This document shows, piece after piece, positions 1 to 7,396 of a DNA stretch of 40,782 bases. Below the pieces are notes generated by a model. The model ran no database searches. It saw only the letters and a list, made by a program, of their open reading frames with translations, and was not told where the DNA came from. Each line of letters opens with the position of its first letter. Position 1 is the first letter of the stretch. This stretch comes from a virus: positions 1-40,782 of the IMG/VR virus record IMGVR_UViG_3300044823_000222; one strand, 5' to 3'. The translations under genes and the position numbers were made by a program.

Positions 1-49
1 CCTCTACTCCACCCCCAACCGTTGGATTCGGGTCTGAAATCGCGCTACA

Positions 50-610
50 ATGCCGGCCAGTATGGCTAAACTTTTCGCAGGCGCCATTTTGCTGCTAGTG
101 CCGATAATTTGGTGGTGGTTAAGTCCATCCAATTCTCCACGGATAGTTGAAAAGCAGGGATTGTCCGCTGTTGAGAATCGCTATAACGATGAGAGAGCCA
201 AGGCACGGGCAGACTATGACGCTGGCAAGACAAACCTACCCACCTATCAAGGACAGCTTCAGGTAATCGAAACTAAAAAGATTGAAGAATCCCGTATCGA
301 GAAGGACCCATTTTCTGGCGGATGCCGCATGGATGATATCAGCGCCGGTGTTAACCGTACGTTGGACATCGGAACCGGGTGTTTGAACGGCGCAACGTTT
401 CATGTATGGCGCGGAGACCGAGCCAAGGTAAAGGTGGAAACATTGACGCCTGCTGGTTATGCCATGAACATGGGGGTGGAGTTTTCTACTGGCCGTCCTA
501 CGGACATTGCGAAACATTTAGGCGGCGAGTTTTGGGAATTTGAAGGTGATGTATTCTTCCTGCACAAGGCTCAAGGTGAACATTACATTTTGAAAGTAAC
601 GCGCCAGTAG
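50..610 (+). CDS. Membrane-anchored protein, unknown function
   Basis: I do not recognise this 186-residue protein. It has one hydrophobic segment at about residues 6-23 (start MPASMAKLFAGAILLLVPII), then a charged stretch rich in Lys, Glu and Arg, so it is probably a signal-anchored protein with most of its mass outside the membrane. Two cysteines in the middle (GGC and GTGC contexts) could form a disulphide. A second ATG at residue 5 (base 62) is an equally good start. It lies 8 bases before the next membrane-protein gene and two genes before a TraG-like ATPase, so a role at the envelope in DNA transfer is possible but is inference from context only. Confidence 0.6.
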   Translation: MPASMAKLFAGAILLLVPIIWWWLSPSNSPRIVEKQGLSAVENRYNDERAKARADYDAGKTNLPTYQGQLQVIETKKIEESRIEKDPFSGGCRMDDISAGVNRTLDIGTGCLNGATFHVWRGDRAKVKVETLTPAGYAMNMGVEFSTGRPTDIAKHLGGEFWEFEGDVFFLHKAQGEHYILKVTRQ

Positions 611-618
611 ATTATATT

Positions 619-1206
619 ATGGATGAGAAACTACGAAACACCTTGCTCTTCCTAGGCGTTGGCGCAGTGGTTCTGGCATTTGCGTGGCACTATACGCCTT
701 GGTGGGATAATACCAGACGGATATTGTTATTGTTCTTCTGTTCTCTCTGGGCACTTGTACTACTAGTCTATGCTTTACCTCTTTACCTGGAACTCCGTAA
801 AGTCCGAATCGGCTTAAAGCTTCAACGTCTTGCTGAAAAAGGGCAGTTGCTTGAGGCTAACACTAATTTATCCGTTCAGTCTACGAGGAGCGTCTTTCAG
901 CCTCAAACGGCCACTTTGGAAGAGCAAATCAGGCAGATGGTATTGCAGACCGCGCTGGCCGAAGGCCTACCCGCTGCCGCCATGGAACTTTACAAAACAG
1001 ACAGAATGACTAAGCTGTTAGATGTTGAAATTAGACGACAGATTATGAGGATGGAGCTGGACGCCGAGCGCGATAGAATGAATATGGGATTGAGTAAAGA
1101 CCGGCGAGGCGGAAAGATGAAGATTGACTTGCTTGAGGTTGCGGCTAAGGTAAAGAGAGAGCTTGATGGATATATACGAAAAGATGATACTGGGGCAGAG
1201 CCTTGA
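619..1206 (+). CDS. Two-pass membrane protein, unknown function
   Basis: This 195-residue protein has two predicted membrane helices near the N-terminus (about residues 8-27 and 35-57) joined by a short loop with a WWDNTRR turn, then about 135 residues of charged, helical soluble domain rich in Lys, Arg and Glu. It overlaps the start of the downstream ATPase gene by about 40 bases, which suggests translational coupling. Membrane partners encoded next to VirD4/TraG ATPases often dock or anchor them, so this is a candidate anchor for that ATPase. No family was recognised. Confidence 0.65.
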   Translation: MDEKLRNTLLFLGVGAVVLAFAWHYTPWWDNTRRILLLFFCSLWALVLLVYALPLYLELRKVRIGLKLQRLAEKGQLLEANTNLSVQSTRSVFQPQTATLEEQIRQMVLQTALAEGLPAAAMELYKTDRMTKLLDVEIRRQIMRMELDAERDRMNMGLSKDRRGGKMKIDLLEVAAKVKRELDGYIRKDDTGAEP

Positions 1207-2797
1207 TGAATTGACGAGGCTGCCAAGTATTGAAGAAACTGTATCCAAATTAGAGCAACAGATTTTATCTAATTATCCTTTACGGGTTTTGGGAATAGGC
1301 ACAGAGGGTGAAGTTCCTATTTCCGAAGAAGACCGCGAATCCCACATTCACGTTTTAGGTTCCCCAGGCGAAGGCAAATCCAAATTCCTTGAACTACTCT
1401 TACGGCAGGATATCGATAGCGGATATGGCGCCTGCCTGATAGACCCCTCCGATAATGGCGACACCTGCTACAAAGTCTTAAAGTACGCTATCCGTAAAGG
1501 CTACCAGAAGATTGTCCTCATAGACCCTCACGACTTCCGTACTTACGGCGTACCCTGCCTAAACCCAATCCACACCAAAGCGCCGGCCCCGGCCGTAGTC
1601 GGTAATCTGATGGACGCTATCCGTGTCCTGTGGGGACAGAAAGAGGGTTTTGAGACTCCCAGAATTAACAAATATCTTCCCGCACTTTTGACCGCCCTCC
1701 ACGCCGCAGGAATGACGTTGGCCGAAGCCCGATATTTTATGGCCAACTCGCCGCTGTACCGGCCAAGGCGCGAACGGATAGTTTCCCAGCTTGACCCATT
1801 CAGTCTACACCGCCAGCACCTTGAAGAAGCCTTTGCCACTCGCTTGAATTATGAAAGTTTCCAATCTACCGTAAACAGGTTACAGCCTTTCCTTGATCCG
1901 ACAATGGAGCTGATGTTTGGCTCCCAACAGGGTTTACACTTTCAAGATTTAGTTTCGCAAGGCTATTTGGTACTTGTGAACCTAGACCCCGAAGGAGTAT
2001 ATGGGCAGGAACACCAAAGGCTCTTGGGGACGATTATCATTAACGAAATTACCTATGCAATTAGTCGGCTCAGAAACGGCGGATGGCGCGGCGTCTATTA
2101 CCTTTACATTGACGAAGCCGGAGATTACGCAACTTCTAAGTTATCTTACATACTGGACAAAAAACGCAAATCAGGGCTCCGTCTTACCCTCTCACATCAG
2201 AGATTTGACCAGTTTAGTGATAAGGACGTATCAAGCGCCGTTTACGGTGGAACTAAAATTAAAGTCCTTTTCAACACCGCCTCCCGAGAAGACCGCGACA
2301 AAATGATACGGATGATGTACGGCGGCGAAGTTTCCGACAGGGAAGCCAGTTACGCTTTATCCCAGCTTAAGAAACAGCACGCAGTCATAAAGATTAACAA
2401 GATGCCTCCAGTGTCGATGAGGCTAACCGACGTTCCGGACGTTCAGATGTCTGCCAAAGACCTCAACGACTGGAAAGCCAAACATTATACTAACGCCTTC
2501 TACCGCCAAGCCAAGGCGGTAAGGGAAGAAATCAACAACAGATTTGCCATACGCACTCCGGCGCAACACGCGCCACACCCCAATCGCAGTCAAACTAATC
2601 AACAGCCTCAAGCTCCGAGAGATAACCCCCAAGGAACTATTGGACAGCCGAATGTACAGCCTAGCCCGAGAGAGGATACTCCAAGCCCTCCGAGAAAATC
2701 GGTTTTTGACAGTGTCCCAGATAGCGAAACTGTTCTACGGGATAAAAAGGAACGGAAAGCCGGCAAAGTCGTTCCCCCGCCAGCCGAGGCCGGGTGA
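1166..2797 (+). CDS. VirD4/TraG-like P-loop ATPase (type IV coupling-protein family)
   Basis: The protein carries a Walker A motif GSPGEGKS near residue 66 inside the context HVLGSPGEGKSKFLELLL, and a Walker B YLYIDEAGDY near residue 314 followed by a KKRKSGLRLTLSHQRFDQF segment. This arrangement is typical of HerA/TraG/VirD4 hexameric ATPases that recruit or pump DNA. The last 80 residues are Pro/Gln-rich and low in complexity (PHPNRSQTNQQPQAPRDN), a probable disordered tail. I chose the ATG at 1166; a TTG at 1163 directly precedes it. The 3' end overlaps the next gene by about 145 bases in another frame. In this family the protein sits at the inner membrane and feeds DNA to a transfer channel. 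No VirB4-like or other channel gene is visible here, so conjugation itself is unproven; mobilisation or DNA packaging or segregation are alternatives. Confidence 0.85.
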   Translation: MDIYEKMILGQSLDELTRLPSIEETVSKLEQQILSNYPLRVLGIGTEGEVPISEEDRESHIHVLGSPGEGKSKFLELLLRQDIDSGYGACLIDPSDNGDTCYKVLKYAIRKGYQKIVLIDPHDFRTYGVPCLNPIHTKAPAPAVVGNLMDAIRVLWGQKEGFETPRINKYLPALLTALHAAGMTLAEARYFMANSPLYRPRRERIVSQLDPFSLHRQHLEEAFATRLNYESFQSTVNRLQPFLDPTMELMFGSQQGLHFQDLVSQGYLVLVNLDPEGVYGQEHQRLLGTIIINEITYAISRLRNGGWRGVYYLYIDEAGDYATSKLSYILDKKRKSGLRLTLSHQRFDQFSDKDVSSAVYGGTKIKVLFNTASREDRDKMIRMMYGGEVSDREASYALSQLKKQHAVIKINKMPPVSMRLTDVPDVQMSAKDLNDWKAKHYTNAFYRQAKAVREEINNRFAIRTPAQHAPHPNRSQTNQQPQAPRDNPQGTIGQPNVQPSPREDTPSPPRKSVFDSVPDSETVLRDKKERKAGKVVPPPAEAG

Positions 2798-3434
2798 AAT
2801 CTACGACCGGCCGCCAGGCTACGACTCCGCCCTCCAGCAGGTAAAGAGAATGCAGGAGTACGGCGAACTCCAGTTTGTCCCGTGCAAGCTGAACGGCAAG
2901 GTTCTAACGAACCTCCAGTACCTGATAATGCTCCCCAAGGACAAGCTTTCCTATCAGAATTGGGCGCATGAGATTGACCGCGGGGATTTGTACGTCGCTT
3001 TCCACAAGACCGGCAGGCTCACAACGTGGCGCACCAAATGGGAACACGACGAGTGGATAGACTTTGCCAAACAGCACAAGGTACGCCCCGACAATATGAT
3101 GGAGCTTGAGGGTTTGGCTTTTTACTTCTTTATCGAGGTGGACAGGGGCAGCGAGTTTTGGAGCGATGAGCTGGATACCACGATAGAGAATTATGCAGGG
3201 CTGGCCGACAGTATGCCCCAGCACCCGTTTTATGTTCTTTTCACCCTACAGGTTCGGGCGGGTATGGACATTCGGGAGCGTGCCGCGGCTTTCCGCAGGA
3301 AGTTTGCCCAGCTTGGGCGGAAGCATAACTTTATGATTGCCCCGCACTCCTTTGTGGTGAAAGACCCGCTGGGGGAAGTGTGGGACGACTACCGCTCTAA
3401 CGAGCCTGTTTCTCTTACGAGCCTCTGTGGATAA
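2652..3434 (+). CDS. Replication-relaxation family protein
   Basis: From the ATG at 2652 the protein is 260 residues. It opens with an HTH-like segment (RILQALRENRFLTVSQIAKL, residues 8-27) and continues with the LQYLIML, YFFIEVDRGSE and VLFTLQVR strands typical of the replication-relaxation (Replic_Relax) family found on plasmids and integrative elements. An upstream in-frame ATG at 2544 would add 36 residues lying wholly over the ATPase tail and looks less likely. The large out-of-frame overlap with the ATPase gene suggests the two are translated together. In plasmids such proteins are linked to replication initiation or DNA relaxation; I infer the same here. Its TAA stop lies inside a perfect DnaA box. 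Confidence 0.75.
   Translation: MYSLARERILQALRENRFLTVSQIAKLFYGIKRNGKPAKSFPRQPRPGEIYDRPPGYDSALQQVKRMQEYGELQFVPCKLNGKVLTNLQYLIMLPKDKLSYQNWAHEIDRGDLYVAFHKTGRLTTWRTKWEHDEWIDFAKQHKVRPDNMMELEGLAFYFFIEVDRGSEFWSDELDTTIENYAGLADSMPQHPFYVLFTLQVRAGMDIRERAAAFRRKFAQLGRKHNFMIAPHSFVVKDPLGEVWDDYRSNEPVSLTSLCG
3426..3434 (-). promoter_or_regulatory. DnaA box (TTATCCACA on minus strand)
   Basis: A perfect 9-mer match to the consensus box. It contains the stop codon of the replication-relaxation gene. The box and its flank (TGTGGATAACTGATTTGC) recur exactly at 27103-27120. Confidence 0.55.
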
Positions 3435-3492
3435 CTGATTTGCCTTGGCCAATAGGCTTGATATGCTTAAAGGAGAGCATTAACAATATCTT

Positions 3493-3801
3493 ATGGAAAA
3501 GAAATTTTTAAAGTGTGGGTGTGCTGCTGCGGGCTCACATCGCAATGAGCATGACGGATTACCAAAGGGTCATCCGAGTTGTATGGTTCACGATTGTTGC
3601 GAGGTAGTTGCAGCTCCGAACCTAATTGGACGCACCGCCCGATGTGCCTATTTTGGCAAGGAAACTCGAAGGTCTGAATGCAGTAAGTGCGGTCTGGTCT
3701 GTACTTGTGAATGTGCGTCGACTATTGAACTGGCCTTTTTCAAGCATGACCCTGAGAAGCAGTTTGACGAGTTTTATTGCGGGTGTCATTCGTGGGATTA
3801 G
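3493..3801 (+). CDS. Cys-rich small protein, probable zinc binder
   Basis: A 102-residue protein with about 15 cysteines: KCGCAAAGSH at the start, a SCMVHDCC pair, CSKCGLVCTCEC near residue 70 and FYCGCHSWD at the end. The CxC and CxxC pairs plus nearby histidines suggest one or two zinc sites. No family was recognised. It is preceded by AAAGGAGAGC about 15 bases before the ATG. It stands alone between the replication-relaxation gene and a non-coding GC-rich stretch. It belongs to an unusually large set of Cys-rich small proteins in this window. Confidence 0.6.
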   Translation: MEKKFLKCGCAAAGSHRNEHDGLPKGHPSCMVHDCCEVVAAPNLIGRTARCAYFGKETRRSECSKCGLVCTCECASTIELAFFKHDPEKQFDEFYCGCHSWD

Positions 3802-4354
3802 CTGCCTAACGGCACTACACACGCTCACCCTACACAGACACTCGAACATATCCTTTTACGGTGTAACGTCTGTCTAGCCTTACGGCTTTGCTGGTTCAGC
3901 CCGCAAAAGCGGTCTGCTTGCTATTCCGCCTGCCTGCTCTCCGAGCAAGGCCATTTCTTTTCTCCTAACGGTTTCACCTGCCGGCTCAGTCGCTTACGCT
4001 CCAGAAAAGAAATGGCCTTGCTCACGCCGGCAGGACGGAATCTCGCCTCCGGCGGCTGCTTCCAGCGCCTGGCCGCTGCCGCTGGCCAGCTCTCAAAGAC
4101 GCCTCCGGCGACACGGCTACCCCCACATCTGTCTGCCGCTCCGCCGCCTTTGGTCGTTTCGCCTTCCGGCTCCACGGCCCGCTCGCTTCCAGCTCGCATA
4201 ACCCTCCCTTTTTTGTTTCTCCTGTTTGCCGCTTACTTGTGTACGGCTAAACGGTCAACTAGTTGCCGCTCATAGTATTGTGTCACAGGTGCGATTCAAA
4301 AGAAGAGAGGTAAGGTATAGTCAGAAGTAAGCAAGACTATTAAATTCGTGAGAT
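3802..4354. other. Non-coding stretch, GC-rich, with strong inverted repeats
   Basis: About 550 bases with no convincing gene. The open frames in it look like by-products of CCGGC-rich sequence. It holds the 21-bp inverted repeat at 3943-4023, a second inverted pair CCTGCCGG/CCGGCAGG, the pair CTGGCC/GGCCAG near 4069-4089, and a repeated CGCCTCCGGCG (about 4046 and 4100). Lying just after the TraG-like and replication-relaxation genes, it is a candidate transfer or replication origin; this is inference. Confidence 0.45.
3943..4023. repeat. Perfect 21-bp inverted repeat with 39-nt spacer
   Basis: The left arm (3943-3963) begins GAGCAAGGCC and the right arm (4003-4023) is its exact reverse complement ending GGCCTTGCTC. 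The spacer is 39 bases. An arm of this length can extrude as a cruciform or fold in RNA. There is no T-run after the right arm, so it is not a simple terminator. Confidence 0.85.
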
Positions 4355-4462
4355 ATGTACGAGCATTCCGATTGTTGCGGTGCGCCGGTCTTTGCCGGCG
4401 GTGACGATGATACAAACTATTGGGTTTGTATCGAGTGCGGAAATGCTTGTGATACTCACTAA
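4355..4462 (+). CDS. 35-residue zinc-ribbon microprotein
   Basis: A short frame reading MYEHSDCCGAPVF then WVCIECGNACDTH. The CCGAP...CxxCG spacing is that of a four-Cys zinc ribbon, seen in many tiny phage and plasmid proteins. The ATG follows a purine-poor leader without a strong ribosome site, so expression is uncertain. It lies between the inverted-repeat region and a stem-loop at 4525-4546. Confidence 0.5.
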   Translation: MYEHSDCCGAPVFAGGDDDTNYWVCIECGNACDTH

Positions 4463-4524
4463 AGGTCAAAGGTAGATAGTATAGTTTCGAAAGGTTTTCG
4501 AAGTTTGGAAACAGGGAACAGTTT

Positions 4525-4546
4525 CAGCCCCTCTGCATCGGGGCTG
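4525..4546 (+). terminator. GC-rich stem-loop, terminator-like
   Basis: CAGCCCC and GGGGCTG form a 7-bp stem around an 8-base loop, downstream of the zinc-ribbon microprotein. There is no long U-run after it, so it may instead be a processing or stability element. Confidence 0.4.
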
Positions 4547-4636
4547 TTGCTCGGCTGCACTCGCAACGTTATTTTCAATGTTAGTTTTTATAGAGAGAGA
4601 GTATAGCCTTTGACCGGGCTTTCCTTGTAGGAAAGC

Positions 4637-4701
4637 AGAGATTGAGATTGTTTGATTGGTTTGTTGTTTTGTGTGTTGTGTTGTGTGTGTATGTTTTTGG
4701 T
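4637..4701 (+). other. C-free G/T-rich tract in a gene-free stretch
   Basis: Sixty-five bases without a single C on the plus strand and few A, dominated by TTGTGTG-type steps. It sits in the 4463-4774 gap, where I see no other gene. Strand-asymmetric tracts like this can be easily melted or be pyrimidine-rich on the template strand. Confidence 0.6.
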
Positions 4702-4774
4702 CGGTTTAGTGTTGATAAGTTTTGCAGTAGTGTAGTTAGTTCAGGTTTTACGGCTGTTGTGAGAGGGGGTGGTT

Positions 4775-4984
4775 ATGTTAGATAATGATATTAAGAGTGT
4801 TAAAGTTGGCAGTTGTTGGAACGGTTCGTCTTTTGTCCCATTGGTCAGATTAAAAGGTAAGTGGCTTAACAGGTATGGCTATAGCGTTGGTACTACATTT
4901 AGAATTTTGCTAGATAATGATAACTCGATGATACTTGAGAAACTTAATCCGCCGGTAGTTCCGCGTGAAGTGTTGCCATTTTGA
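4775..4984 (+). CDS. Small hypothetical protein
   Basis: A 69-residue protein starting at the ATG at 4775, which has GAGAGGGGG five bases upstream; a GTG at 4769 overlaps that site and is a poorer start. The sequence (MLDNDIKSVKVGSCW...) has alternating short strands and no membrane segment, and could be a small beta-rich fold of the kind seen in plasmid-borne SpoVT/AbrB- or SymE-like regulators (KWLNRYGYSVGTTFRI resembles a SymE-type core). That likeness is weak and function stays open. It stands alone. Confidence 0.5.
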   Translation: MLDNDIKSVKVGSCWNGSSFVPLVRLKGKWLNRYGYSVGTTFRILLDNDNSMILEKLNPPVVPREVLPF

Positions 4985-5365
4985 CCATTAAACAAAAACA
5001 AATGCTGTACAATAACTATCGCTGGCGTCCTGTAGGAAAGCCCACCCTGACCTTTACACCCACCAGGCTATTGACTGTTCTTAAGATTTATGTATAGGTA
5101 GATAACCTGTAGAATAAGCGTAGGCAGAGATGGACCCGAGCAACTTAAAAGATTGGCAAGTAGCGCCGCTCGTATCCGGTTTCCTATTTTCCAGTAGCGT
5201 GGAGTCCTTAAATGGGCTTCCATCGGAATCACAAGTTAAGCCTTGTTTCCGGGTAGCATGGGAGTGTCTCTTGTGAGGCGAGTATAGTATCCTAGCACTC
5301 TGGAGTTTACTTTAGTCTGTCTCTGCCGCAATTGCTGAGACGTTTGATAATTAACTCTTAACTGT
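4985..5365. other. Intergenic stretch with one weak small frame
   Basis: About 380 bases separating the small gene at 4775 from the Cys-rich gene at 5366. Apart from the 48-residue frame at 5130 I see no gene, clear terminator or repeat. Confidence 0.4.
5130..5276 (+). CDS. Possible 48-residue protein
   Basis: A short frame starting MDPSNLKDWQVAPLVSGFLF and ending AWECLL. Composition looks protein-like, but the only upstream purines are GGCAGAG, very close to the ATG. No family was recognised. It could be chance. Confidence 0.25.
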   Translation: MDPSNLKDWQVAPLVSGFLFSSSVESLNGLPSESQVKPCFRVAWECLL

Positions 5366-5956
5366 ATGTTTGACTGGTTAAAAAGAAAAGCCGAATCGTC
5401 GCAAGGCGAGACGGCTAGAGCAAAGCTGGAAGGCTTGCTCAATGAAGGACTTGAATCTGCTCTTTGTGAGCATGATTGGTCTGGTAGCGGTGGGTGTTAT
5501 GTTTGCGCGAAGTGTCGGGCTAAAGCGCAAGCACCTGCTCCTTCGTCAGATACTCCGGATCTTGAATCGACTCTGGTAGCATTGGCATTTTACACCACAG
5601 ACGAGAAAGGAGAATGCTGGCGTTGTTTGCGGCCTCTTGATACTTGTTCCTGTCCGGTAGGTAGCACACGCCGCGAGCAAGTGTGGCAAGCAGTGTTGCC
5701 TGCTCTTCTGAAACACTCCAGCCGAATAGCGCGAGAGCGGGAAGACCGTACATCGCAAACTTCATCACGCAGAACGGCGACTCCACCAGATAAACGACGC
5801 GTAATGGCGCCAGGCCGAACGTACCGGCCAGAATCTCGGCCGAGCCAAACAGGAAGCGCGACTTCGGCAGGTTTTTCGGGAACAGATACTTCGGCTCTGT
5901 CTCGGGAACTATGGAGCGGCCTAAATAACCGAATAAAGCGCCGGCAGAATCCTTAA
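5366..5956 (+). CDS. Cys-motif protein; 3' two-thirds antisense to primase
   Basis: The first 52 residues look genuine: MFDWLKRKAE, an amphipathic helix, then CEHDWSGSGGCYVCAKCRAK, a four-Cys zinc-type site. From about base 5520 the frame runs antisense to the primase C-terminus, where the translation becomes Arg/Ser/Pro-rich and looks like a shadow. Either the true protein is carried this far by chance, or an original short gene lost its stop. No strong ribosome site is seen (TTAACTCTTAACTGTATG). Confidence 0.35.
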   Translation: MFDWLKRKAESSQGETARAKLEGLLNEGLESALCEHDWSGSGGCYVCAKCRAKAQAPAPSSDTPDLESTLVALAFYTTDEKGECWRCLRPLDTCSCPVGSTRREQVWQAVLPALLKHSSRIAREREDRTSQTSSRRTATPPDKRRVMAPGRTYRPESRPSQTGSATSAGFSGTDTSALSRELWSGLNNRIKRRQNP

Positions 5957-6455
5957 CCGGCAACATCACCCGCCCGCTGTACGCCGACTTGCGCGCGGGG
6001 TTGTGGTAGCAAAAGCAACCGTACTTCTCGCGGATGGCGGCGTCCGGTATGCGCTGTTCCAGCCACGGGCAGGGCACTTGGAACTTCTTCCAGGTGTCCT
6101 TTTCTAATGGCCGTAGAGCGCCAGCATTGGCTTCAGGCGAAGCGATGGCGGCCGGAGCCGGTATTTGTACCGCCTGGCCGACGAGGGGCTGTAGCAGCTC
6201 CACCGCGGCCTGAAAGCCGATGTTCTTGACCAGCTTCGTCAGGTCGATGGCGCCGGCACCCTTGGCACCGCAACTGAAGCAGTGGAATTTGCCGGAGTCG
6301 TGATAGGCGAAGCAGTTGTTGTTGGTTTTGGACTGGTGGATGGGGCAGTAGCCCTGCCAGTCCGTTTGACGGCGCTTGAACCGCGCCATGTCGATTCCGA
6401 GGGCGCTGGCAAGCGCTGGAAACGGCAATGCTCTGATGGACTCGTATTTGTCCAT
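5520..6455 (-). CDS. CHC2 zinc-finger/Toprim primase-like protein
   Basis: A 311-residue protein. Residues 37-62 hold the CHC2 zinc finger of DnaG-type primases (CPIH at 37-40, HCFSCG at 58-63, with Cys37, His40, Cys59 and Cys62 as ligands). A central part (PLEKDTWKKF..RIPDAAIREKYG) matches the linker of phage and plasmid primases. The C-terminal region from about residue 216 (VVYLVESPF) follows a Toprim pattern: the conserved Glu in VES, the GLPALALFGWSVSEEQ turn and YLPDRNKYQEAA, where the usual DxD is replaced by DRN. It ends with DPEYLTKEQ as in DnaG relatives. It is short, with no helicase domain, so it should make RNA primers with a separate helicase. The altered DxD may weaken catalysis. 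A 17-bp palindrome lies upstream of its start. Confidence 0.8.
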   Translation of the reverse strand: MDKYESIRALPFPALASALGIDMARFKRRQTDWQGYCPIHQSKTNNNCFAYHDSGKFHCFSCGAKGAGAIDLTKLVKNIGFQAAVELLQPLVGQAVQIPAPAAIASPEANAGALRPLEKDTWKKFQVPCPWLEQRIPDAAIREKYGCFCYHNPARKSAYSGRVMLPVKDSAGALFGYLGRSIVPETEPKYLFPKNLPKSRFLFGSAEILAGTFGLAPLRVVYLVESPFCVMKFAMYGLPALALFGWSVSEEQATLLATLARGVCYLPDRNKYQEAANNASILLSRLWCKMPMLPESIQDPEYLTKEQVLAL

Positions 6456-6472
6456 TGAATCCTCCTTGTGAA

Positions 6473-6489
6473 CTCAGGTCAGACCTGAG
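6473..6489. promoter_or_regulatory. 17-bp palindrome upstream of primase (operator candidate)
   Basis: CTCAGGTC-A-GACCTGAG is a perfect palindrome with a one-base centre, ending 18 bases before the primase start codon. Its size and position fit a dimeric repressor site controlling the primase. No DNA-binding partner can be assigned. Confidence 0.5.
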
Positions 6490-6645
6490 GGCGCAAGGAG
6501 TTTGGGTTATGTTTCAATAACTTACGAGGAATGCGGGCAAGTGATAACGAAGTATCTCACTCCAGTCAAGTCTTTGCAACATCTTTTTTAGGTTTTTTTT
6601 AAAAGGGATAGTTGGGAGATGGTGACTGGACTGTGAAAAGGATGT

Positions 6646-6789
6646 TTGAAGAGCGGAGATTCCGAGAAGAAGCGGGTCATAGCGATGGCAGCAGTGATAC
6701 TACTCATGCCCAAGGCCACAATCGAGATGGTGGATGGTTCCGCCACGTCTGATAAGACGCCGCAGCCGCCAAAAAGGTTTCAGGCCTGA
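6646..6789 (+). CDS. Possible 47-residue protein with TTG start
   Basis: A TTG start with AAAAGGA six bases upstream opens a 47-residue frame (LKSGDSEKKRVIAMAAVILL..., ending PPKRFQA) with a short hydrophobic patch. A perfect hairpin follows immediately. No family was recognised, and chance cannot be excluded. Confidence 0.25.
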   Translation: MKSGDSEKKRVIAMAAVILLMPKATIEMVDGSATSDKTPQPPKRFQA

Positions 6790-6793
6790 TTTT

Positions 6794-6814
6794 CCCCTTG
6801 CAAACGGCAAGGGG
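6794..6814 (+). promoter_or_regulatory. Hairpin CCCCTTGC/GCAAGGGG overlapping a ribosome site
   Basis: An 8-bp perfect stem with a 5-base loop. It follows TTTT and its right arm holds part of the GGGGAGGGGG purine tract before the ATG at 6833. It could end the upstream frame or hide the ribosome site of the membrane gene. Confidence 0.4.
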
Positions 6815-6832
6815 AGGGGGTACAAAGGCAAT

Positions 6833-7309
6833 ATGCTTGCACCGTGGGCCACTAAGCCCGAGATGATTCTGACGTATGTCTTGTTTCTCCTTGCAGCGCT
6901 GATTTCAGTCTATTCAAGTGCTATACGTCGATTCCTGGCAATTATTTTTACCGTCCCGCCAAAGAAGATCCGCAGCGCTTGGAAGGCATCTAACTTGGCA
7001 TGGTATCGAGCTAAACTTCTGGAACTTAATCGAAGGCATAATAATGGTTATGAATTGACCCTCTTTGTGGCTATGGAGGTTGCTAGGATGGGCATTAGCA
7101 CAGCTTTTGTTGTTGTCCTTTCCGGGCTTCTAGCATTAGGACTGTACCAACATCCTGAAATGTTGGATATACAGATTATTATCCTGTTCTCCCTTATTCC
7201 TTTCTTTTTAGTTCTTCCCCTTGGCGGAATCTATATTGAATGTCGGCGTCTTGTTAACTACGACGAGTATGTTAAGTATCTGGAAGAGAAGATAGCCGAG
7301 TTGAGCTAG
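6833..7309 (+). CDS. Membrane protein with three helices, unknown function
   Basis: From the ATG at 6833 (upstream purines AAGGGGAGGGGG) the protein has 158 residues. An upstream in-frame ATG at 6734 would add an Arg-rich stretch lying over the hairpin and is less likely. Hydrophobic segments are at about residues 11-33, 83-103 and 112-134, leaving a basic cytosolic loop (PPKKIRSAWKASNLAWYR) and an acidic C-terminal helix (NYDEYVKYLEEKIAEL). No family was recognised. It stands alone between gene-free stretches, a common position for lysogenic-conversion or exclusion genes; that role is only a suggestion. Confidence 0.6.
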   Translation: MLAPWATKPEMILTYVLFLLAALISVYSSAIRRFLAIIFTVPPKKIRSAWKASNLAWYRAKLLELNRRHNNGYELTLFVAMEVARMGISTAFVVVLSGLLALGLYQHPEMLDIQIIILFSLIPFFLVLPLGGIYIECRRLVNYDEYVKYLEEKIAELS

Positions 7310-7396
7310 TTAACGCCTTAATTGCTTTTGGTCGCGGTAGGCCGTGAACCCGTTAAATGATAGTTAGCCGCCCATTCAGAGATGAGTGGGGGAAGC

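Noticed and set aside
3921-4275. Two frames (92 aa minus, 87 aa plus) in the GC-rich stretch
   Set aside because: Ala/Arg/Gly-rich translations of CCGGC-rich sequence without ribosome sites or conserved features; judged non-coding.
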